NCBI GenBank assembly: GCA_903928445.1
Contig: CAIYRB010000084.1
Coordinates: 25,957 to 89,956 of the forward strand
Source: an uncultured Pseudomonadota bacterium
GTDB taxonomy: Bacteria > Bdellovibrionota_B > Oligoflexia > Oligoflexales > CAIYRB01
DNA: 64,000 bases
Reading direction: 5' to 3'
Within the stretch, counting starts at the first letter, position 1, and each line of letters begins with the position of its first letter. This document shows positions 1-9,368 of the stretch, piece after piece. The notes beneath the pieces are model-generated. The model searched no databases. It saw only the letters and a list, made by a program, of their open reading frames with translations, and was not told where the DNA came from. The translations under genes and the position numbers were made by a program.

Positions 1-95
1 ACCCAACTCGCTGCAAGGTTCGCTGCTTCGATCATTTACCGAGGCGCCGGGATACTCCCTGGAGCTGACGAGGCTCAACAAGCGCTACCGAGGAC

Positions 96-602
96 CTATA
101 GCTTTTTGCAAAATACGCATTTATCGTCGCCCATTGCATAGTAGTCGGGGATGCAGGCAACGAGTTGATAGCCCCGACCGAGGTAGAAATTCCGAGCAGT
201 GGTAAAGTCTGGTTTGGCCGAAGTCTCTATCAGGATCTGGCGCGCCCTACTCGCCCGAAGATCCGCCTCGGCGTATGCGATCAGGGCCGCGCCGATACCG
301 GCTCCTTGGGCCGTCTTGGCCACCGCAATCCAATAGATATACCAGCTGCCATCGGTGATTGGCGCCGGACTATATTGGATAAAGCCCGAAACAGCCATCC
401 TCCCCTGCTGATGTACGATCAGGCGATCGCCGGACAGAGGGTCGCACGCGGCAAAATCAAGCAACAACGAATCTAGCTCAGCGTCGTTGAACACCTTTGA
501 ACTTGCACAAAGGTCGACCATTGCCGCGTAGTCGTTCGGCTTAGCGGGACGCATTTGGGAGCGAACCGCAACTGCACCGCCATGAGTATCGGCAAGGTCC
601 AT
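96..602 (-). CDS. GNAT-family N-acetyltransferase
   Basis: This protein (168 aa) probably transfers an acetyl group from acetyl-CoA to an amine; the substrate cannot be read from the sequence. The acetyl-CoA pyrophosphate-binding loop is visible at residues 99-104 (QGAGIG), after a beta strand ending in WIAV, as expected for motif A of the GNAT fold. The C-terminal half has the usual 'ARNFYLGRGYQ' pattern that closes the fold. The ATG start at 602 lacks a clear Shine-Dalgarno (SD) sequence; an in-frame ATG at 554 is an alternative. It lies just downstream of rodA on the same strand, with no functional link implied. Family call is firm, function open. Confidence 0.85.
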   Translation of the reverse strand: MDLADTHGGAVAVRSQMRPAKPNDYAAMVDLCASSKVFNDAELDSLLLDFAACDPLSGDRLIVHQQGRMAVSGFIQYSPAPITDGSWYIYWIAVAKTAQGAGIGAALIAYAEADLRASRARQILIETSAKPDFTTARNFYLGRGYQLVACIPDYYAMGDDKCVFCKKL

Positions 603-715
603 GAATTCACCAAGGTTAAGGCAGCATAAGCCGCATGTTTAGCCAAACTGTTAGCCTACACTACACCCACCGAATTGGCCAGGGCGCCCGCAGGCAGACT
701 GTGGGTGCACCTGCT

Positions 716-1918
716 TCAGTTCTTATAGACGTGCATATGCCGATTGCGGAACTTGCCGCGGTTATCTCGGTCGATCGAAATCAGAATGCCGATTGCCGCG
801 CACGATACGATAAGATTGGACCCACCTGCAGAAAAGAATGGAAGCGGCAGCCCCTTGACAGGAAACATCCGCAGAACCATGGCGACATTGATCGCAAACT
901 CGATAAATAAAAAGGCACCAAGACCAACAGCAAGGAGAGCGCTAAAGGTATTCTTCGATTGGCGCCCTATCAACAAGGCGAAGCAGCCAAGCGAGGCGAA
1001 ACTGAGCAGCAGCAGGCTGCTACCAATGAATCCATGCTCTTCGGCGAAAACCGAAAAAATAAAGTCGGAATGGCTCATCGGCAAAAACTTCAGGTGCGTT
1101 TGTGTTCCATTCATGAAGCCCTTGCCGTAAACCCCTCCGCTACCAACGGCGATCAATGACTGCAGAACATTGTAGCCTTTGCCCTGCGTATCGTAATTAG
1201 GATCGAGAAAGCTAAGAATTCTTGTCTTTTGGTAGTCAAGAAGAAGAAAGCGCCACCCGAGCGGCAATGTTACCGCAGCGGCTGAGCCAAGCATGACAAT
1301 ACTGCGCCAGTCGATTTGAATGAAACAAATCTGGGTGCAAACGATTAGGACAAGAAAGCTAGCTGTGCCCAAATCCGGCTGGGGAAAGATCAATACAAAC
1401 ATAATTCCTACGAGCACGGCAAGTAACCAAAGATCACGAAGGCGAAAAGCAGTCGTTTGTTGAACTTCGGTAAAGAATCTTGCCGCGACAATGGCGACAA
1501 TGATTTTAGCCACTTCCGACGGCTGGCCGTTGATCGGGCCGATCGTGATCCAGCGGCGAGCACCCCAGCCAATATGACCCATCACTAGTACAGCGACAAG
1601 TCCCGCGCAAATAGCTGCATAGAGCCAGTAAGCCGATGCATTTAAATGCTTTGGCTGCACCAAAAAGGCCAGCACGGAAAACAGAGCAAGGCCAACGCTC
1701 ATCTGCTTCATATGCGAGTAAAACATCGAATCACCACCAGAGGCGCTATACAGATTCGTGGCTCCTGCAAGCAGAAGAACCCCCATCAGCGCGAACAGTG
1801 CTATGGCATAGACAGGACGCCTAGTGAAGATCTCATCGTCCATTCTGGACGTGCCGACTTCATCCAAACGCGTCACTGGTTTCAAAGCGTCTAACGTCGC
1901 GCGGCTTTCATTTGACAC
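716..1918 (-). CDS. rodA: Rod-shape SEDS peptidoglycan glycosyltransferase RodA
   Basis: RodA polymerises lipid II into glycan strands for side-wall growth and works with a class B PBP (PBP2) and MreBCD in the inner membrane. The 400-aa protein has about ten hydrophobic segments and the conserved SEDS core: GARRWITIGP near residues 119-128, QPDLGTA near 180-186, and LPMSHSDFIFSVFAEEHG, where D285 matches the essential catalytic Asp. The C-terminal LPFFSAGGSN motif is also present. The GTG start at 1918 is supported by a GAGG sequence seven bases upstream. RodA is preferred over FtsW because of the short N-terminus and the LPFFSAGGS signature, but the family call alone does not exclude FtsW. 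No mre genes are adjacent. Confidence 0.9.
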   Translation of the reverse strand: MSNESRATLDALKPVTRLDEVGTSRMDDEIFTRRPVYAIALFALMGVLLLAGATNLYSASGGDSMFYSHMKQMSVGLALFSVLAFLVQPKHLNASAYWLYAAICAGLVAVLVMGHIGWGARRWITIGPINGQPSEVAKIIVAIVAARFFTEVQQTTAFRLRDLWLLAVLVGIMFVLIFPQPDLGTASFLVLIVCTQICFIQIDWRSIVMLGSAAAVTLPLGWRFLLLDYQKTRILSFLDPNYDTQGKGYNVLQSLIAVGSGGVYGKGFMNGTQTHLKFLPMSHSDFIFSVFAEEHGFIGSSLLLLSFASLGCFALLIGRQSKNTFSALLAVGLGAFLFIEFAINVAMVLRMFPVKGLPLPFFSAGGSNLIVSCAAIGILISIDRDNRGKFRNRHMHVYKN

Positions 1919-2268
1919 CTAAGAACCTCACCCAATCTGGTTTGCCAGCAATCATAGCGGAAATGGCTGATTCATTGAAGCCTTAGTCCATGTTGAGGGC
2001 CAAAACGAAGTTGCCGCGAAGCGGCAAGGCAGCGGCGATGCTCCTGACCTTGATGCCTAAGGACGGCCGTAAGCTGATCTGGCAATATTTAACGGAGCCA
2101 CTTAACCACCCGACTTAACGCTCCTATTTAAGATAATCAATACTGACGTGGGGATTTTTTGCCGCCGGCTAAACTTTTTTCGGACGCGGCCGAAGATATA
2201 TATGTCGGCAAATTATCGGCCGGGCGTCTCGCCACACCGGTGGCATGATCTATAGAGGACCAAACGCT
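1919..2268. other. Intergenic region between rodA and the barrel/TPR cluster
   Basis: No gene is supported in these 350 bases, which separate two divergent units. The only structures seen are a FliA-like promoter (listed separately) and two CGGCCG hexamers around 2187-2222 that could pair across a 25-base AT-rich loop. An SD (GAGG, 2255-2258) precedes the barrel gene. Confidence 0.5.
2170..2196 (+). promoter_or_regulatory. FliA (sigma-28)-like promoter upstream of barrel/TPR cluster
   Basis: TAAA at 2170-2173, then exactly 15 bases, then GCCGAAGA at 2189-2196. The enterobacterial FliA consensus is TAAA-N15-GCCGATAA, so the -35 core and spacing match and the -10 matches at 6 of 8. It would give a leader of about 65 bases before the ATG at 2269. 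Assignment is inference from the consensus. Confidence 0.45.
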
Positions 2269-2964
2269 ATGCACCTTCTTCGTCTATTAGCCGCATCTGC
2301 AGCCGTGCTGTGGGCAAGCGCCGCTTATAGTCTCGATCTTGATCCGGGAGAAATCCGCGGAAAATCGAGCAAAGAGCCAGTCGACGTGCTGCAGAATCGC
2401 TACTTTCTCAAGTCCTGGCGGCCAGAACTAGGCTTAATCGCAGGCACCATGCTCGACGAGGCCTATATCAGCACTCGCATCACGGGACTTAGGTTGGGGC
2501 TATTTTTTAATGAATGGCTAGGTGCGGAAGCACAGACCCAAAGGACTACAGTCACGAGCTCAACAGATCGCAAGGCCCTAAACAAACTTCGATTTCGGCC
2601 ATACAACCCAAACGGACCGATCGACAACACGATTATCGTGACGCCGGATCCAGAGGTTAATGCCATTCACCAGGTTATCGATGTCAATGCCATCGTCGCC
2701 CCTTTTTACGGTAAACTTAACGTCCTCAACCTTGCGATCATCTATACGGACATATACGCGACTGGTGGGATAGCCATGCTTGACACCGACCAAGGCGCCA
2801 AAACAGCTGTCTCGCTTGGAGCTGGGGAACGCTTTTACATCGGCAAGGCGTGGTCGGTACGGGTTGATTTCAAAGATCGCATCTTCAATGAGACTAGAGC
2901 CGGCGCGACGTCGCGGCGCAATGCGAAGAGTATCGACTTCGGAGTTGGATATTTCTTCAATTGA
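2269..2964 (+). CDS. Outer-membrane beta-barrel protein (myxobacterial/Bdellovibrio type; GltA/GltB-like)
   Basis: A 231-aa exported protein with a signal peptide (hydrophobic stretch LLRLLAASAAVLWASAAYS) followed by alternating amphipathic strands ending in a terminal aromatic segment (DFGVGYFFN), the classic C-terminal beta-signal. The VLQNRYFLKSWRPELGLIAG region resembles the barrel family seen in myxobacteria and bdellovibrios. I place the start at ATG 2269 rather than 2245 because GAGG lies about ten bases upstream of 2269 and the signal peptide then begins correctly. It opens a five-gene forward cluster with three TPR proteins, suggesting it is the outer-membrane anchor of their complex. 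The GltA/B relation is inference from size, fold and neighbours. Confidence 0.75.
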   Translation: MHLLRLLAASAAVLWASAAYSLDLDPGEIRGKSSKEPVDVLQNRYFLKSWRPELGLIAGTMLDEAYISTRITGLRLGLFFNEWLGAEAQTQRTTVTSSTDRKALNKLRFRPYNPNGPIDNTIIVTPDPEVNAIHQVIDVNAIVAPFYGKLNVLNLAIIYTDIYATGGIAMLDTDQGAKTAVSLGAGERFYIGKAWSVRVDFKDRIFNETRAGATSRRNAKSIDFGVGYFFN

Positions 2965-2975
2965 AACGGAGTTTT

Positions 2976-4610
2976 ATGCGGTTTAGGTTAACCACATCGC
3001 TGCTATTCACCGCTACCATGGCAAGTCTTGGGATGAGTTCGGCGGCCTTTGCGAAAAATTCTGCCAAAGCCAAGACTCAAGTTGTGGACCCCTCCAGTCC
3101 CGCTGCACTACACAAACAGCTGATGGCTGTTAAACGAGCTTATTTGGGCGGAGAAACCAGTCGCTCTGCGACTTGGACCAAGCTGACCGATCTCCACGAT
3201 TACAGCGCAAAAATGGCGATAAACGATCGCGTCTCCCTACTGTCGTCACAGGCTTCATTACTGACCGAGGCCGGCTATCCTATTCTTGCTTCGATCTATG
3301 CTTCACAGGCCATCAAGCTAGCGCCAGACCCCTTGATCTCAGAACTCGAACCAGCTTGGTCAATCCTCCACCGGGTATCGGAAAAGCGTCCGATTCAAAA
3401 CGTCTTGGAGATCGTTGCAGGCAGCATCGATCTACAGGGACGAAAGGTCCCGACATTTGGCAGTGATTGGAATTACTTTGCCGGCAATTCTGCGGCCCAC
3501 AATGGTCAAACAGAAAAGGCATTGCAGCTATACGGGCAGATAAATATCGAAGGTAGGTACTTCTTTCCAGCGAAGTATCAGCAAGCCATGCTGTACATCG
3601 AGTCAGAAAAGCCGGCGGCGGCGGAGGATGCATTAAAGGCAATCCTTTTCCCCGCAGCACAGAAAATGTCGCCGCTAAATGAAAAGCAGCGCCGCGACAT
3701 GGCGGACTATGCTTATTTGGCACTTGGTCGCCTCTACTATGAGAGGCAGCGCTTTAGCGAGTCGACCAAGATGTACCGAATGGTAGGCCGCGACGGCCAG
3801 AATTTTTACGATGCGCTCTATGAACAAAGCTGGTCCTTTTTCATGGCCGGCTACCCCATGCATGCCCTAGGGGGCCTCTACGCTGTCGAAAGTCCGTTTT
3901 ATAAAGAGGTATTTAATCCCGAAGCCCCCCTCCTGCGCGCTATGGTCCACTACTGGCTGTGTCGCTATGACGCAAGTCGCAATGCCCTTGCTGACTTTAT
4001 GGAGCGCTATCAACCAGACGTCGAGAAGCTAACCGAATACCTCGACAGAAAGCATTTGGATCCTGAAACTGCTTACGGCTTGTTCGAAAATTTGGTGAGT
4101 GGGGTCTCCGAACAGTCTTTAGGCATCTCTCGGTCGATCCTAAAAACTGCCGCTGAAAAGGACAGTATGCTACTGATTCGCGACCAATATGCGTCGATTC
4201 TCGAAGAAAAAAGTCGCCTTGAAGCCAAGGGAATATTTGGCAATAAGAGTCGCTCGAACCAGTCTATGGACTATATGGACCGCTGGGCTCAAGCTTTGCG
4301 CAAAGACGTCGGCAAGCATTTCCTGACAGAGTTGCAGGAGATGAAAAAGGATTATGATCGCCTATTTGCTCAGGCCGAGTTTCTCTACGTTGAGTTACTG
4401 ATGAGTGAAAAGGATCAGCTACTTGGCAAGGAGTTGCATGCATCGTCAAAGATCACTCATGTCAGTAAGCGTATGCAGGTGACCAGTTGGGATAAACAAA
4501 CTCAATCTTGGAAGGACGCTCGAAACGGTGAGTACTGGTGGGATGAACTGGGTTATTACATCGAACCCGTTGAGTCCATGTGTGCAGTCCAAAGTAAAGC
4601 GACTAAATGA
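2976..4610 (+). CDS. Exported TPR-repeat protein (GltC-like)
   Basis: A 544-aa protein with a Sec signal peptide (FRLTTSLLFTATMASLGMSSAAFA) and helical repeats typical of TPR/Sel1 solenoids, for example segments near residues 225-270 (MADYAYLALGRLYYERQRF and YEQSWSFFMAGY). It should be periplasmic and act as a protein-binding scaffold. An in-frame TTG at 2961 exists, but ATG 2976 has GGAG just upstream (2968-2971) and begins the signal peptide correctly. It follows the barrel gene with almost no gap and its stop is next to the SD of the following gene. Position and size fit GltC of the Myxococcus gliding complex, but sequence-level homology cannot be proved here. Confidence 0.65.
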   Translation: MRFRLTTSLLFTATMASLGMSSAAFAKNSAKAKTQVVDPSSPAALHKQLMAVKRAYLGGETSRSATWTKLTDLHDYSAKMAINDRVSLLSSQASLLTEAGYPILASIYASQAIKLAPDPLISELEPAWSILHRVSEKRPIQNVLEIVAGSIDLQGRKVPTFGSDWNYFAGNSAAHNGQTEKALQLYGQINIEGRYFFPAKYQQAMLYIESEKPAAAEDALKAILFPAAQKMSPLNEKQRRDMADYAYLALGRLYYERQRFSESTKMYRMVGRDGQNFYDALYEQSWSFFMAGYPMHALGGLYAVESPFYKEVFNPEAPLLRAMVHYWLCRYDASRNALADFMERYQPDVEKLTEYLDRKHLDPETAYGLFENLVSGVSEQSLGISRSILKTAAEKDSMLLIRDQYASILEEKSRLEAKGIFGNKSRSNQSMDYMDRWAQALRKDVGKHFLTELQEMKKDYDRLFAQAEFLYVELLMSEKDQLLGKELHASSKITHVSKRMQVTSWDKQTQSWKDARNGEYWWDELGYYIEPVESMCAVQSKATK

Positions 4611-4621
4611 GGGAGGATCAT

Positions 4622-7600
4622 ATGCTTAGAGGAATCCAGTATCAGGCTAGAGTCTTTGTCGTTATTGGACTAACTACGACAACCTTGCTCGGCATAGGCG
4701 TAAAATCGGCACAAGCGCGTACCGCGCAGCACTCCAGTGGCAAACAGTCGTCGAAGGACATGGCACCTAATCTCGAGGACAATGCCAATTATTTCTCGGA
4801 AAATCGCCACGATATCCCGCTTTCTGACTTAAAAAAGGCCGACGCTTTACGACTGAAGACCATCGCCTCGATCGAAGAGCTTCTGACCACAAAGAAGAAG
4901 AGTGTGCGGCGGTTTGAGCTACTGCTTCGTGTCGGTGAGCTGCATGTCGAGCGCCATGATTTTCTTCGCGACGGAGAAATGTTCAGTTACGAAAAAGCAT
5001 GGGATGCTTGGCGCAAGGACAAGAAGGGTGATGAACCTAAGCTAAACAACGCAGCATCTGAAGCAGAAATGGTCCTGGCGGCGAATTCATTTCGCAAGCT
5101 GGCAAACGAATTCCCCCGCCACCCTCGAACCGATGCAGCTTTGTATTCGCTTGCTCGGGTACTTGCTCGTATGGGCAAGGATACTTCCGTCGATTACTAT
5201 AAGCAGATGATCAATTCATTTCCAAAGTCACCGCTCATCCCTGATGCCTACCTGTCACTAGGCGAATACTATTTTGATAAGCATGATATTCCTAACGCCA
5301 TCACCTACTACAAAAAAGTGATGGAATTCAAAGACAACAAGGCTTATCCATATGCAGTGTATAAGTTGGGTTGGGCCTACTATAATGCGCCAGCCCGCAA
5401 TGAAAAGGAAACCCTGGATTCCTACAAAAAGGCGACCGCAGCCTTCAAGTTAGTGGTCAAGCTTTCAGAAAAATCGGCTGACGGCGGGTCGGCTAAGAAC
5501 AACATGAACCTACGTGAAGAGGCCATCAATGACCTCGTCATGGTTTGGGCTGATGCAGAAGACGTGGCCTCCGCCTGGAAGTACTTTAAAACCATCGGAG
5601 AAGAGTCGTCATTTTACAAAATGCTGGAGCGACTCGGCAATATCTACGTCGATCAAGGGAAGAATCCACAGGCAATCGCTGTGTTTCAGCGTCTTTTAAA
5701 GGATTCACCGTCGCGCCCAAACAATCCAGTGATTCATGCCAAGCTTTTAGATCTCTATGACTTGACCAACAACCCCGTTGCCGTTGTTGCAGAGCTGAAG
5801 CGAATGCACTCAATTTATCTGGGAAAGACAGCATGGACGACAGCCAATGTGCAGGACAAAGAAGCTAGCGCTGAAGCCGTCCACCTCTGCGAATTATCGA
5901 CCCACCGCTACGGGGCTATTTATCACCAGCGCGGCCAAAAGGCGAAGAGCGAAATATACCTAAACCAGTCTGCCGAGATTTACACGCTTTACCTCGCCTC
6001 TTTTCCAAACAGCGTCAATGCATACGATATCCGTTACTACCTAGCTGAGATCCTGTTCGACTTCAAACAATATGAGACGGCCTCTGGGCACTACTTTATC
6101 GTTGCGAAGTCACAGCCAAACGGCAAGTACATGAAGCCAGCGGCGCTAAATGCTGTGGCTGCCATTAACCAGCTGGTCCAAGACTCCAAGTGGCCACAGT
6201 TGCCACCCCCTGGACAGGTGGCGCACCCACTAGAAATTCCTCGGGTCAAAGTTAAGCTAATAGAAACTATGGACCAGTACGTTTCCTTACTGCCCAAGGA
6301 GAAGGACGGTGATCCAATGCGCTTTACCGCAGCACAGACACTGTTTGAGTATGGTCACTATCCCGACGCAATCGCTCGCTTCGACAAAATCACCAAGGTG
6401 ATCCCCGAGAGCAAGCAGGCCAAAGCATCAGCAAAAGTGATCCTTGGCTATTATGCAGACAAGGAGGACTGGAACAAAGTCATCAGCTGGGGTCAGGCCT
6501 TTTCTAAGCAAGACAAGCTGATGGATGCTGATCTACGCAAGTATGTGACTGATTTGCTGCGTAGCGGCATGTTCAAGCGCGCATTGGCTGCAGAGAAAGC
6601 GGGCAAGTTCGACTTCGCGGCGGTAGGATTCCTCGAGTTCCAAAAGCAATTCCCCGTCGATCCCAACGCTGACCGCGCATTATTTAATGCAATGAACAAC
6701 TACTACAAGGTCGGTCGCATCGAGACAGCGATCACATCGGGCAAGCTTTTGCTCGAAAAATATCCGAAATCCTCTCTCGTTCCTGACGTGCTCGCGAGTA
6801 TCGGCAGCACGCATGAGACCTTGGGCAAATTCGCTGAAGCGGCCGGCTTTTACCAGCGCTTGGCAACTGGATTTGTGCAGGACAAACGTGCTCCCAACGC
6901 ATTATATAATGCCGCAGTTCTCTACAAGGGCGTCAAGAACATCGATCAGGCGATCTCTATGTTAACGCTGTTTTCGCAGCGCTACGCGGATCAACCAGCG
7001 GCTCCGGACGCCACCCTTGAGCTGGCAAGTTTGCTAGAAAAATCGGGTCACTTTACCGAGGCCGTCCAGCACTACAAACTGTTCGCATCCCGCTATCCAA
7101 GCGATCAAGAACGGGCCTTGTATGCCGCAGCGAAGGCTGCCAGCATTGAAATCACCAACACCGATCGCACGACTGGTCTCAAGGATTTGGAAAGGATTAA
7201 AAGGGCCCTGCTTGCTAAGGGATCTCCAGCCGCCTTCGACGCACGGGCAACCGTCGCTGGAACAGTCTTTAAGTTGAATGAGCCCCTCTACTCTGAGTTT
7301 GCTGCTGCTCCGCTTAATGATGGTAGCAAGATTGAGAAGCAGGTTGGAGACAAGCAGGTAAAGCTGGTAAAGCTTGCAGCCAACTACGAGCAGATTATCG
7401 ACCTTGGTAGCGCTGAATATAGCGTCGCATCCCTCTACCGCCTAGGAGAGGCCCATGAAAACTTTGCATCTGCATTGTTTAAGGCTCCTGCTCCTCCTGG
7501 GGCCTCACAGGGGGACATCGACAAGATAAAGACCGAACTGGAAAAGGTTGCGTTTCCGCTCAAGGAAGAGGCGTACAAATTCTTTGAAACCGCTTACAAG

Positions 7601-7771
7601 CGGTCGCGCGAAGTAGAAACATTTACGGTGTGGACCCGTCGCACCTATCAAAAGATGGTTGAACTAGCTCCAGATAAGCATCCAGACGTCGATGAGCTGT
7701 CTGCCGAGCCGAGCTATATGGCTCATGAAGTCAAACTCAGCAAGCCCGTAGCGGCCTTGGTTACGCCCTGA
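4622..7771 (+). CDS. Large exported TPR-repeat protein (GltD-like)
   Basis: A 1049-aa protein: an N-terminal hydrophobic segment (VFVVIGLTTTTLLGIGV, a signal peptide or anchor), then a long array of TPR units with the canonical small/large residue pattern, for example around residues 175-260 (DAALYSLARVLARMGK, PDAYLSLGEYYFDKHD, YAVYKLGWAYYN) and again around 690-860. Such solenoids assemble multiprotein complexes and have no enzymatic motif. The upstream in-frame ATG at 4607 overlaps the previous stop, but GGGAGG at 4611-4616 places the real start at 4622. It is translationally close to both neighbours, so one complex is likely. The GltD relation rests on size, repeats and order. Confidence 0.65.
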   Translation: MLRGIQYQARVFVVIGLTTTTLLGIGVKSAQARTAQHSSGKQSSKDMAPNLEDNANYFSENRHDIPLSDLKKADALRLKTIASIEELLTTKKKSVRRFELLLRVGELHVERHDFLRDGEMFSYEKAWDAWRKDKKGDEPKLNNAASEAEMVLAANSFRKLANEFPRHPRTDAALYSLARVLARMGKDTSVDYYKQMINSFPKSPLIPDAYLSLGEYYFDKHDIPNAITYYKKVMEFKDNKAYPYAVYKLGWAYYNAPARNEKETLDSYKKATAAFKLVVKLSEKSADGGSAKNNMNLREEAINDLVMVWADAEDVASAWKYFKTIGEESSFYKMLERLGNIYVDQGKNPQAIAVFQRLLKDSPSRPNNPVIHAKLLDLYDLTNNPVAVVAELKRMHSIYLGKTAWTTANVQDKEASAEAVHLCELSTHRYGAIYHQRGQKAKSEIYLNQSAEIYTLYLASFPNSVNAYDIRYYLAEILFDFKQYETASGHYFIVAKSQPNGKYMKPAALNAVAAINQLVQDSKWPQLPPPGQVAHPLEIPRVKVKLIETMDQYVSLLPKEKDGDPMRFTAAQTLFEYGHYPDAIARFDKITKVIPESKQAKASAKVILGYYADKEDWNKVISWGQAFSKQDKLMDADLRKYVTDLLRSGMFKRALAAEKAGKFDFAAVGFLEFQKQFPVDPNADRALFNAMNNYYKVGRIETAITSGKLLLEKYPKSSLVPDVLASIGSTHETLGKFAEAAGFYQRLATGFVQDKRAPNALYNAAVLYKGVKNIDQAISMLTLFSQRYADQPAAPDATLELASLLEKSGHFTEAVQHYKLFASRYPSDQERALYAAAKAASIEITNTDRTTGLKDLERIKRALLAKGSPAAFDARATVAGTVFKLNEPLYSEFAAAPLNDGSKIEKQVGDKQVKLVKLAANYEQIIDLGSAEYSVASLYRLGEAHENFASALFKAPAPPGASQGDIDKIKTELEKVAFPLKEEAYKFFETAYKRSREVETFTVWTRRTYQKMVELAPDKHPDVDELSAEPSYMAHEVKLSKPVAALVTP

Positions 7772-7799
7772 ATGTCATCAATTTGCAAGGAGTAAGAAT

Positions 7800-8999
7800 A
7801 TGTCTAGAGAAATAAAATGTAACTTGGTTCAACTGGGCTTACTGGCCTTCATCAGTAGTTTAGTCGGCTGCAAAACGACGGCATCTAGTGTGGTCAATGT
7901 CGACCAAAACCGTGGCCAACTCTCCCTGTACTCTTCTGGTGATCAACGAACGACTTTGACCGGTGCACAAAAGCAGGAACAAGCCACAAAAATCGAGTCT
8001 ACTCTGAAGCAAGAGCTGCACGATCAGCGCGATGATATCCCATCGCTGATATCTTTAGCCGAGGTTGAGGTATCGCTAAAGCAACTAGACGCAGCCGAAA
8101 AGAATTGTCACTCCATCCTGCGCAAGGACCAAGGCAATAAAGAGGCACGTAAGATCCTAGCCGAAATCGCCATGCGTCGAGGCAACTATGACATGGCATC
8201 CATCTTTATTAACTCAATCGGAGCAGCGGCGAACAAGGACAGCAGCATCCTCAACATGCGCGCTATGATCGAGCTGCATAATAGCAATAATTCAGCGGCC
8301 ATGGCCCTCTTCAAACAGGCTCTGAAGGTTAATTCGGATGACCTAGCCGTACGCATGAACCTTGGGGTCCTCTTGCTCAAGTTCCGCCAGCTCGATCAGG
8401 CCTCAATTGAATTTGAAAGGATTCTAAAAAGTGTTCCGAATCACTCGGATGCCAAGCTTCATCTAGCGATTATAAAATCAAGTCGGGGTCAAAATGAAGA
8501 AGCCTTGAGCATGCTCAACGACACGCTAAAGTCCGATGAAAATAATCCTTTGGTGCTATATAACCTAGCCGTCGTCGAACGTAATATTGGCAAGTTGGAC
8601 GATGCGCTGGATCATTTGAAGCTCTATGTAAAGAATACACACAGCAAGGCCAGCGACAACGATCAGGTGTTTGCTCTGATCGGGTCGATCCAACGTCAAC
8701 AGGCTGCTAAGGGAGAAAAGGTTTCAGACGAAGATCTGCAAAGTATGGTTGCATCCGAGAGTAGCGACGGCGACGAAGCGCCGAAAAAGGTTGCAACTGC
8801 TACTGATCCTAAGGGGGCGGTGAAGAAGAGGAATGCAGGCCCGGTCCAGGCTGCAAAGGCAGCTCCGAAAGCCACGTCCAAGCCGGTCGCCGCCGCAACG
8901 CAAGAGAGGCCAGCCGAAAAGGAACTAGTGATTCCTGACAACGCTCAAGAGCCCACCTCATCAGACGAAATTGGCGACCTCGAGAAGGCCTTGCAATAA
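7800..8999 (+). CDS. TPR-repeat lipoprotein (GltE/AglT-like)
   Basis: A 399-aa lipoprotein: the N-terminal hydrophobic stretch ends in a lipobox, SLVGC, with the lipidated Cys at residue 24. TPR units fill roughly residues 70-290 (DNPLVLYNLAVVERNIGKL type repeats), then a Lys/Ala/Pro-rich, low-complexity tail of about 100 residues that is probably disordered. An AAGGAG SD lies ahead of the ATG. A TPR lipoprotein next to a large TPR protein and a barrel is the arrangement described for AglT/GltE in Myxococcus, where it anchors the gliding machinery at the outer membrane. Lipidation and repeats are read directly; the gliding role is inference. Confidence 0.75.
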   Translation: MSREIKCNLVQLGLLAFISSLVGCKTTASSVVNVDQNRGQLSLYSSGDQRTTLTGAQKQEQATKIESTLKQELHDQRDDIPSLISLAEVEVSLKQLDAAEKNCHSILRKDQGNKEARKILAEIAMRRGNYDMASIFINSIGAAANKDSSILNMRAMIELHNSNNSAAMALFKQALKVNSDDLAVRMNLGVLLLKFRQLDQASIEFERILKSVPNHSDAKLHLAIIKSSRGQNEEALSMLNDTLKSDENNPLVLYNLAVVERNIGKLDDALDHLKLYVKNTHSKASDNDQVFALIGSIQRQQAAKGEKVSDEDLQSMVASESSDGDEAPKKVATATDPKGAVKKRNAGPVQAAKAAPKATSKPVAAATQERPAEKELVIPDNAQEPTSSDEIGDLEKALQ

Positions 9000-9031
9000 A
9001 CCGTGATGCCACAGTGTAGGGAGGGGTTTCG

Positions 9032-9340
9032 ATGACTATTGCGCGCATTTTTTGCCTATTATCCTTCGGATTTGCCGGATTTTCCAGCGCCCCGGTCCTG
9101 GCCGATCCCGCGCAACCGGCGCCAGCAAAGGACGTGTCGAACACCACGACCTTTGTCAGTAAAGACGCCACCAATATCGATTTTTCCGCTGCCAACATCG
9201 ACGGCAAGATGCAGGCCCCTTCTGGCTTCTTTTTGCAAGGACGCAATTCCCAATCGATGTCACAGATGGTTAAACTGCGGTCAAAGTTTCGCAGCGAGCT
9301 TCGTGATTCTAAATCTGCAGTAAAGGCCTTAATCCACTAA
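9032..9340 (+). CDS. Small exported protein of the barrel/TPR cluster, unknown function
   Basis: A 102-aa protein with a cleavable signal peptide (ending near SAPVLADP, about residue 25), leaving roughly 77 residues in the periplasm. The mature part has no cysteines and no known domain; it contains the short motif TNIDFSAANIDGKMQAPSG and a basic, helical C-terminus rich in Ser/Lys/Arg. GGGAGGGG about eight bases before the ATG is a strong SD. It ends the five-gene forward cluster and converges with hutF. I do not recognise the family; co-transcription suggests an accessory subunit of the barrel/TPR assembly. Confidence 0.6.
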   Translation: MTIARIFCLLSFGFAGFSSAPVLADPAQPAPAKDVSNTTTFVSKDATNIDFSAANIDGKMQAPSGFFLQGRNSQSMSQMVKLRSKFRSELRDSKSAVKALIH

Positions 9341-9368
9341 GCCGGTCATTCACCGCAAGTGGCCTGAA

